Below, piece after piece: positions 6,380 to 11,627 of a stretch of DNA of 11,627 nucleotides (the first letter of the stretch is position 1; each line of letters opens with the position of its first letter). The position numbers and the translations under genes are program-made. Origin of the DNA: Nocardioidaceae bacterium (lineage in GTDB: Bacteria; Actinomycetota; Actinomycetes; Propionibacteriales; Nocardioidaceae); the NCBI GenBank assembly GCA_013696365.1, contig JACCYS010000378.1:1-11627 (forward strand), written 5' to 3'. Under the pieces are notes generated by a model. It saw nothing but the letters and a program-made list of their open reading frames with translations. It made no database searches and was not told where the DNA came from.

Positions 6380-8563
6380 GTGCCTGAGAACGCCGCTGAG
6401 AAACAGTTCGCTGCCGAACCACACGCCGAACCACCGTCGGGCACACCGCCGGTCGCACCGGAGGTCCCGGCGGAGCGCACCCATCACGGCATCACCGTCA
6501 ACGATCCGTACGAGTGGCTTCGGGCCAAGGACTCGCCGCTGGTGCTGGCACACCTGAAGGCAGAGAACACCTACACCGAGCAGCGCAGCAGGCACCTTGC
6601 GCCGCTGCGTGAGTCACTCTTCAACGAGATCAAGGACCGCACCCAGGAGAGCGATATGTCAGTCCCGTCCCGCAAGGGACGGTGGTGGTACTTCTCCCGC
6701 ACGACCGAGGGCCGGCAGTACGCGGCCCACTGCCGCGCACCGGTCGATTCGCCCGATGACTGGGAGCCGCCGGCGATCACCGCAGCCCAACCGTTGCCCG
6801 GCGAGCAGGTGCTGCTGGACGGCAACACCGAAGCGCAAGGCCACGTCTTCTTCTCACTCGGCGCCTTCGATGTCAGCCCTGACGGCACACTGCTCGCCTA
6901 CTCCACCGACACCGTGGGTGATGAGCGCTTCCTGGTGCACGTCAAAGATCTCGAGACCGGTGCGCTGCTGCCCGACGAGATTCCGGACACCAACTACTCG
7001 CTGACCTGGTCACGGGACGGGTCGACGCTCTTCTACACCACCGTTGACAGCGCATGGCGACCGTACAAGGTGTGGCGGCACAGGCTCGGCGCCAACGTCG
7101 CTGACGACGACCTCATTTATCACGAGATGGACGAGAGCTTCTTCGTTGGCGTGGGCAGCACTCGCAGCGAACGCTTCGTGGTGATCGCCGCGTCCTCGAA
7201 GGTGACCAGCGAGGTCCGGGTGCTGGAGGCAGACGATCCGGCCGACACCCCACGATTGATCGCAGCGCGCCGCAGCGGTGTGGAGTACCACGTTGAGCAC
7301 GCGGTCATCGACGGCGAAGATCGCTTTCTGGTGTTGCACAACGACGGCGCCGAGAACTTCATGCTTGCCGAGGCTCCGGTGCACACTCCGGGCCCCGAGC
7401 ACTGGCGTTCGGTGCTCGATCACCGCGACGATGTGCGGCTGGAAGACGTCGAGGCCTTCGCCACCCATCTGGTCATCGCCTACCGGCGAGACGCTCTCCC
7501 CCGCACAGCGGTACTCCCCCTGGTCGACGGGGGTTACGGTGAAGCCCGGGAGGTGGCCTTCGATGAGGAGCTCTACAGCTGCTACCCGGCCGCCAACCCC
7601 GAGTGGTCCCAACCGCACGTACGGATCGCCTACACCTCGTTTGTGACGCCGGCATCGGTGTACGACCAGTTCCTGGCTGGTGACCGTCGGGTGTTGCGCA
7701 AGCAGCAGCCAGTGCTCGCCGGTTACGACCCCGACGATTATGAGCAGCACCGGGACTGGGCCACGGCGGACGACGGCGTGGCGGTCCCCATCTCGATCGT
7801 CTGCCGCCGTGGCACCGCACGCGACGGCAGTGCGCCGGGGCTGATCTACGGCTACGGCGCATACGAGATGAGCATGGACCCCAGCTTCGTCGTCAGCAGG
7901 TTGTCCCTGCTCGACCGCGGCATGGTGTTCGCGGTTGCCCATGTGCGAGGCGGCGGGGAGCTCGGGCGAGGCTGGTACGACACCGGCAAGATGCTGACGA
8001 AGAGGAACACTTTCACCGACTTCGTCTCCTGCGCGCAGCACCTGGCAGCGTCCGGGTGGACTGCTGCGGACCGGCTGGTGGCGATGGGGGGCAGCGCCGG
8101 CGGTCTGCTGATCGGCGCAGCCCTCAACCTCGCGCCTCACGCCTTCGCCGGGGCGCTCGCAGCGGTCCCGTTCGTCGATGCCCTCACGTCGATCCTTGAC
8201 CCCTCGCTGCCGCTGACGGTGATCGAGTGGGACGAGTGGGGCGACCCGTTGCATGATCCGGATGTCTACGCCTACATGTCCGGCTACAGCCCCTACGACA
8301 ATGTCCGGACCGCCGCGTACCCGCCTGTCCTGGCGACTACCAGCCTCAACGACACCCGAGTCCTCTACGTGGAGCCGGCCAAGTGGGTGGCGCGGCTGCG
8401 TGCGTTCAACGACGGCGCCCCGGGCGTGCTGCTCAAGACCGAGATGGCCGCCGGACATGGCGGCGTCAGCGGACGGTACGAGGCATGGCGGGAGCGAGCC
8501 TTCGAGTACGCCTGGGTGATCGATACGGCTGGGGCCCCACATCTGCCGCCGACAAGACGCTGA
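6380..8563 (+). CDS. ptrB: Oligopeptidase B / prolyl oligopeptidase family serine peptidase (S9A)
   Basis: The 727-residue product is a cytoplasmic serine peptidase that trims short peptides, classically after Arg or Lys. The N-terminal part holds HGITVNDPYEWL (about 36-47) and a seven-bladed propeller, including LGAFDVSPDGTLLAYSTD (about 160-177). The C-terminal alpha/beta hydrolase domain carries the triad Ser572 (GGSAGG), Asp658 (SLNDTR) and His693 (GHGG), with spacings almost identical to E. coli oligopeptidase B. The acidic pair that sets preference for basic P1 residues aligns with E616 and D618 in IEWDEWGDP; the second is usually Glu. There is no signal peptide. The first 33 residues are an Ala/Pro/Glu-rich tail. 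The GTG at 6380 has no Shine-Dalgarno but has a -10-like TAGCGT at leaderless spacing. A 6-bp hairpin overlaps the stop codon. Confidence in the family is very high; specificity is inferred. Confidence 0.94.
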   Translation: MPENAAEKQFAAEPHAEPPSGTPPVAPEVPAERTHHGITVNDPYEWLRAKDSPLVLAHLKAENTYTEQRSRHLAPLRESLFNEIKDRTQESDMSVPSRKGRWWYFSRTTEGRQYAAHCRAPVDSPDDWEPPAITAAQPLPGEQVLLDGNTEAQGHVFFSLGAFDVSPDGTLLAYSTDTVGDERFLVHVKDLETGALLPDEIPDTNYSLTWSRDGSTLFYTTVDSAWRPYKVWRHRLGANVADDDLIYHEMDESFFVGVGSTRSERFVVIAASSKVTSEVRVLEADDPADTPRLIAARRSGVEYHVEHAVIDGEDRFLVLHNDGAENFMLAEAPVHTPGPEHWRSVLDHRDDVRLEDVEAFATHLVIAYRRDALPRTAVLPLVDGGYGEAREVAFDEELYSCYPAANPEWSQPHVRIAYTSFVTPASVYDQFLAGDRRVLRKQQPVLAGYDPDDYEQHRDWATADDGVAVPISIVCRRGTARDGSAPGLIYGYGAYEMSMDPSFVVSRLSLLDRGMVFAVAHVRGGGELGRGWYDTGKMLTKRNTFTDFVSCAQHLAASGWTAADRLVAMGGSAGGLLIGAALNLAPHAFAGALAAVPFVDALTSILDPSLPLTVIEWDEWGDPLHDPDVYAYMSGYSPYDNVRTAAYPPVLATTSLNDTRVLYVEPAKWVARLRAFNDGAPGVLLKTEMAAGHGGVSGRYEAWRERAFEYAWVIDTAGAPHLPPTRR

Positions 8564-8564
8564 G
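8554..8564 (+). repeat. 11-bp direct repeat, copy 1 of 2
   Basis: AAGACGCTGAG occurs here, across the end of ptrB, and again exactly at 8613-8623, with start-to-start spacing of 59 bases. The first copy is coding. The repeat may be chance or the footprint of a small duplication. Confidence 0.5.
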
Positions 8565-8576
8565 CAGTATCTGCTC
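8562..8576 (+). terminator. Compact hairpin overlapping the ptrB stop codon
   Basis: A perfect 6-bp stem (GAGCAG / CTGCTC) with a three-base loop starts within the TGA stop of ptrB. No U tract follows. It could help end or protect the ptrB message, but the stem is short, so terminator function is uncertain. Confidence 0.3.
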
Positions 8577-8612
8577 CTACCGTTGCACCAGTCGGTGACC
8601 CGCAAAGTTGAG

Positions 8613-8623
8613 AAGACGCTGAG
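8613..8623 (+). repeat. 11-bp direct repeat, copy 2 of 2
   Basis: This is the second exact copy of AAGACGCTGAG, in the non-coding leader region between ptrB and the sigB-like gene. It is the partner of the copy at the end of ptrB. Confidence 0.5.
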
Positions 8624-8682
8624 AGCGGCACGATTTGCCCGTTCCGCTCGTCAGGGGAGTACGAGGTCGACCAGCAGCAGGC

Positions 8683-8709
8683 GGAATCCCAACCGCCCTC
8701 GCAGTGTTG
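8683..8709 (+). promoter_or_regulatory. SigR/SigH-type ECF promoter for the sigB-like gene
   Basis: GGAAT at 8683-8687 is followed by an 18-base spacer and GTTG at 8706-8709. This matches the consensus recognised by the actinobacterial SigR/SigH family of thiol-oxidative and heat stress sigma factors (GGAAT-N18-GTT). Transcription would start about 8715-8718, giving a leader of roughly 30-35 bases that contains the Shine-Dalgarno of the ATG at 8749. In mycobacteria sigB is a known target of SigH and SigE, so the placement makes biological sense. Confidence 0.6.
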
Positions 8710-8748
8710 ATGTCGGCGAGGGAAAGCACCGAGACAGGGGGCGACACC

Positions 8749-9714
8749 ATGGCACCTACGACGACACGGCGGGCGTCTGCCAGTCGGGACAGTGGAGACG
8801 GACGCGACAGCGTCGGGATGTACCTCGACGAGATCGCACGTACCCCGCTACTCGACGCCGCACAGGAGGTTGAGCTCAGCAAGGCCATCGAGGCCGGGCT
8901 GCTCGCCGAGCAGTTGTTGGCTGAGGGTCGCGTAGGACGACGCAAAGGTGGCGCACCGAAGTCTGCGACCCAGGCAGAGCTGGAATGGCTGGCCGCTGAT
9001 GGTCGCCGGGCGCAGCACCTGTTCACCACCGCCAACTTGCGGCTGGTGGTCTCCATCGCCCGCAAGTACGGCCGCAACCAGATGCCGATGCTCGACCTGA
9101 TCCAAGAGGGCAACACCGGCCTGATCCGGGCAGTGGAGAAGTTCGACTACGCAAAGGGCTACAAATTCTCCACCTATGCCACCTGGTGGGTCCGGCAAGC
9201 CATCACCCGCGGGGTTGCCCAGCAGGCACGAGTCGTACGGCTGCCCGTGCACGTTGTCGAGGAGCTAAACCAGATCGGCGCCGCCCGCCGCACCCTCGAG
9301 CGGCGTCTTGGACGCGAAGCAGAAGCACACGAAATCGCCGACGAACTGACGATGGACCTGGCCCGGGTGAGCGACCTGATCCGCTGGGGACGTGACCACG
9401 TCAGCCTGGACACCCCCGTGGACGACGACGGCGACACCTCGCTCGGCGATCTGGTGGCTCGTGAAGGGGCACCCGGCCCGGACATCACACTTCTCGACCG
9501 AGAGTCTCGCGCGCGCCTCAGCGACCTGATCGATCGCCTGGGCGAGCGCGAAGCGGACATCATCAAGTCCCGCTTCGGACTGATCGACGGCCGCACCCAC
9601 AAGCTCGCCGACATCGGACTCCGGCATGGCATCTCCGCCGAGCGGGTCCGGCAACTGGAGCGTGAGGCGCTGCAGACACTGCGCACGATCGTCGACCCCG
9701 ATCTGGCCGCCTGA
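8749..9714 (+). CDS. sigB: Group 2 (SigB/HrdA-like) RNA polymerase sigma factor
   Basis: The 321-residue product is a sigma-70 factor closely related to the principal one but lacking region 1.1 and the long non-conserved insert. Region 1.2 is at about 20-50 (VGMYLDEIARTPLL). Regions 2.1-2.4 are at about 92-155, with DLIQEGNTGLIRAVEKFDY and YATWWVRQAITR. Region 3 is about 160-225, and region 4.2 with its helix-turn-helix (ISAERVRQLEREALQTLR) is at about 295-312. Region 2.4 is nearly the same as in SigA at the window's left end, so it should read similar -10 boxes, as group 2 factors do. The ATG at 8749 is preferred over an in-frame ATG at 8710 because it has AGGGGG upstream and because the predicted promoter would overlap the earlier codon. 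Such factors usually act in general stress or stationary phase. The symbol is by analogy with mycobacterial SigB. Confidence 0.9.
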   Translation: MAPTTTRRASASRDSGDGRDSVGMYLDEIARTPLLDAAQEVELSKAIEAGLLAEQLLAEGRVGRRKGGAPKSATQAELEWLAADGRRAQHLFTTANLRLVVSIARKYGRNQMPMLDLIQEGNTGLIRAVEKFDYAKGYKFSTYATWWVRQAITRGVAQQARVVRLPVHVVEELNQIGAARRTLERRLGREAEAHEIADELTMDLARVSDLIRWGRDHVSLDTPVDDDGDTSLGDLVAREGAPGPDITLLDRESRARLSDLIDRLGEREADIIKSRFGLIDGRTHKLADIGLRHGISAERVRQLEREALQTLRTIVDPDLAA

Positions 9715-9724
9715 ACGAGGCCCC

Positions 9725-10336
9725 TCAGGTCGCTGTCGCCGCCGTGCGCAGCAGCTCCCACAGCTCGTCTACACGACTGTCCAGTTGCTGGAGGTCGCCG
9801 TCGTTGTGCACCACCCGGTCGGCCGCGTTCAGCCGCTGGCGACGGGTGGCTTGCGCGGTCATCCGGCTCGCCGCCTCATCTGCGGACATCCCACGTAGAC
9901 CTATCAGGCGGTCCAGCCGAGTCTCGTCGGTTGCATCGACCACGATGACAATGTCGAAGCGGTCGCCTTGACCGGTCTCGACCAACAATGGGATGTCGTG
10001 CACGACCACGCCTTGTGGATCCGCCTCCGCCGCCGCCGCCTCCAGCTCGTCGGCCCGCCGACGGACACGGGGGTGCACGATCGACTCCAGCACAGCTCGA
10101 GCCCGCTCGTCGGCGAAGACCGCGCGCGCCAGCGCCGGCCGGTCGAGTTGCCCGCCGGCATCGAGCACCGACGGCCCAAAGGCGGCCACCACCTCATTGA
10201 AGCCGTCGGTGCCGGCCGCAACCGACGCCCGCGCCAGCAGGTCGGAGTCGATCACCACGGCACCACGCGCCGCTAACCGGCGGCTCACCTCGCTCTTGCC
10301 TGAAGCGATCCCGCCGGTCAGGCCTACGCGCAGCAC
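9725..10336 (-). CDS. coaE: Dephospho-CoA kinase
   Basis: This enzyme makes the last step of coenzyme A synthesis, phosphorylating the 3'-hydroxyl of dephospho-CoA with ATP in the cytoplasm. The 203 residues open with the P-loop GLTGGIASGKS (5-15, Lys14). VIDSD (28-32), IVHPRVR (86-92), DIPLLVE (114-120) and ADRVVHNDGDLQQL (172-185) are the other family signatures. The length is that of the single-domain enzyme; the extra C-terminal GrpB-like domain found on mycobacterial CoaE is absent. The start is GTG, as translation from it begins at the expected first strand. No good Shine-Dalgarno is present; CAGGCT lies six bases upstream and could be a weak -10. It follows rpsA by 38 bases on the same strand, the common actinobacterial order, and its end faces the sigB-like gene across 10 bases. 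Confidence 0.96.
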   Translation of the reverse strand: MLRVGLTGGIASGKSEVSRRLAARGAVVIDSDLLARASVAAGTDGFNEVVAAFGPSVLDAGGQLDRPALARAVFADERARAVLESIVHPRVRRRADELEAAAAEADPQGVVVHDIPLLVETGQGDRFDIVIVVDATDETRLDRLIGLRGMSADEAASRMTAQATRRQRLNAADRVVHNDGDLQQLDSRVDELWELLRTAATAT

Positions 10337-10374
10337 CCGATCAGCCTGGCAGATGGCCGACCCAGGGACGTCGT

Positions 10375-11627
10375 TCAGCCTCCGGTGAGCTTCTCGCGCA
10401 GCGCCTGCAGAGCCTCGTCCGAAGCTAGCGAACCGTCTCCCCCACCCGGCGCTGCCGCCGGCGCGCTGGGAGCAGCCGCACGCGGCGCACCCTGCTCGCC
10501 GGCCGAGTCAGCCGCGCCCGGGGCGTCATCGTCGCCAGTCCCGCCGTCGTCGCCGGGGTCGTTGACCGCATCACCACCCTCGCTGCCGGTGTCGGTGGTG
10601 TAGTTGGCCACCTCGCCCGCTTCGAGGTCGGCCTTCTTGGCCTCCTCGATCTGCTCCCGGTGAGCAACCCAGCGCTCGTGCGCTACCGCGTACTGGGCCT
10701 CCCACTGCGACTGGTTCTCCTCGTGACCCGACAGCCACTGCCCGGTCTCGGGGTCGAAACCCTCGGGGTAGATGTAGTTGCCCTGGTCGTCATAGCTGGC
10801 CGTCATGCCGTACAGCGAGGGGTCGAACTGGTCGTCGGTGACCGCGACATTGTCGTTGGCCTGCTTCAGCGACAGCGAGATACGCCGCCGCTCCAGGTCG
10901 ATGTCGATGATCTTGACCATCGTCGAGTCGTTGACCTGGACGACCTGCTCTGGGATCTCGACGTGGCGCTCTGCCAGCTCCGAGATGTGCACCAGGCCCT
11001 CGATGCCTTCCTCGACGCGGACGAACGAGCCGAAGGGCACGAGTTTGGTCACCTTGCCGGGCACGATCTGGCCGATCTGGTGGGTACGGGCGAAGTGCTG
11101 CCAGGGGTCTTCCTGGGTCGCCTTCAGCGACAGCGACACCCGCTCACGGTCCATGTCCACATCGAGAACCTCGACGGTGACCTCCTGGCCCACCTCGACA
11201 ACCTCGCTGGGGTGGTCGATGTGCTTCCACGACAGCTCCGAGACGTGCACCAGACCGTCGACTCCACCGAGGTCGACGAAGGCGCCGAAGTTGACGATGG
11301 ACGACACCACACCCTTGCGGACCTGGCTCTTGCCAAGCTGGGTGAGGAAGTTCTGGCGTACCTCGCTCTGGGTCTGCTCCAGCCACGCACGGCGCGACAG
11401 CACGACGTTGTTCCGGTTCTTGTCCAGCTCGATGATCTTGGCCTCGATCTCACGGCCGACGTATGGCTGCAGGTCACGCACCCGGCGCATCTCGACCAGG
11501 GACGCCGGCAGGAAGCCGCGCAGCCCGATGTCGAGGATCAACCCACCCTTGACGACCTCGATGACCGTGCCGGTGACGACACCATCGGCCTCCTTGACGT
11601 CCTCGATCGTGCCCCAGGCGCGCTCGT
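10375..11627 (-). CDS. rpsA: 30S ribosomal protein S1, N-terminus cut by window edge
   Basis: S1 binds mRNA and helps load it on the 30S subunit. The visible C-terminal 416 residues begin inside the protein (frame AC|GAG|CGC), and the start lies beyond the window. Three S1/OB repeats are seen at about 12-79, 104-168 and 190-254 of the fragment. Actinobacterial S1 has four, so the first is missing. The tail matches the mycobacterial one: FDPSLYGM, YDDQGNYIYPEGFDPETGQWL, and the conserved final GSLASDEALQALREKLTGG. Between them lies an unusually long linker (about 340-398), first Gly/Asp-rich, then Ala/Pro-rich. The TTG near 11541 is an internal leucine codon, since the frame and S1 homology continue to the window edge. 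coaE follows after 38 bases and is probably co-transcribed. Confidence 0.97.
   Translation of the reverse strand, partial: ERAWGTIEDVKEADGVVTGTVIEVVKGGLILDIGLRGFLPASLVEMRRVRDLQPYVGREIEAKIIELDKNRNNVVLSRRAWLEQTQSEVRQNFLTQLGKSQVRKGVVSSIVNFGAFVDLGGVDGLVHVSELSWKHIDHPSEVVEVGQEVTVEVLDVDMDRERVSLSLKATQEDPWQHFARTHQIGQIVPGKVTKLVPFGSFVRVEEGIEGLVHISELAERHVEIPEQVVQVNDSTMVKIIDIDLERRRISLSLKQANDNVAVTDDQFDPSLYGMTASYDDQGNYIYPEGFDPETGQWLSGHEENQSQWEAQYAVAHERWVAHREQIEEAKKADLEAGEVANYTTDTGSEGGDAVNDPGDDGGTGDDDAPGAADSAGEQGAPRAAAPSAPAAAPGGGDGSLASDEALQALREKLTGG

Noticed and set aside
7010..8605. Long minus-strand open frame of 531 codons opposite ptrB
   Set aside because: It lies opposite the peptidase catalytic domain, whose triad and spacing are intact. 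The antisense product shows no domain and no convincing start signal.
8710..8712. Earlier in-frame ATG for the sigB-like gene
   Set aside because: It has no Shine-Dalgarno, adds residues not typical of the family, and would sit directly on the predicted promoter's -10 region.

Overview
The window is ordinary-looking, GC-rich chromosomal DNA from an actinobacterium. The evidence is the gene families (DUF4192, an actinobacterial-type RpsA tail, a principal sigma factor with a Lys/Ala/Pro-rich N-terminus), frequent GTG starts and strong G/C bias at third codon positions. Micrococcales or a related order is plausible, but I cannot assign a family. There are nine protein genes, two of them cut by the window edges. 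I see no RNA gene, mobile element, CRISPR array or att site. No gene-free stretch exceeds 300 bases; the longest is 8564-8748 (185 bases).

Left block, minus strand, in transcription order: a DUF4192 gene (3700-4872), a glutamate-cysteine ligase-like gene (2090-3568), a universal stress protein (1591-1995) and the principal sigma factor sigA (1-1451, cut in region 4.2). The genes are 94-139 bases apart, so they may be several transcription units rather than one operon. Stem-loops without U tracts lie between DUF4192 and the ligase gene and after the stress protein gene.

Central block, plus strand, divergent from DUF4192: dinB, encoding DNA polymerase IV (4971-6332), then ptrB, encoding oligopeptidase B (6380-8563), then a short group-2 sigma factor, sigB-like (8749-9714). 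The 98-base divergent gap holds a perfect 16-bp palindrome just upstream of dinB. The sigB-like gene has a close match to a SigR/SigH-type promoter (GGAAT-N18-GTTG). This would place it under a thiol-oxidative or heat stress ECF sigma factor.

Right block, minus strand: rpsA (10375-11627, start outside the window) followed 38 bases later by coaE (9725-10336), the usual actinobacterial rpsA-coaE pair. coaE ends 10 bases from the convergent sigB-like gene.

Together these genes cover transcription initiation (two sigma factors), translation (S1), CoA synthesis, DNA damage tolerance and peptide turnover. The most informative signals are regulatory: the sigB promoter, the dinB palindrome, and the fact that all four gene starts lacking a Shine-Dalgarno have an A at -11 and a T at -7, as expected of leaderless transcripts. 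I found no convincing new biological system. The least-understood items are the DUF4192 protein and the ligase-like enzyme.
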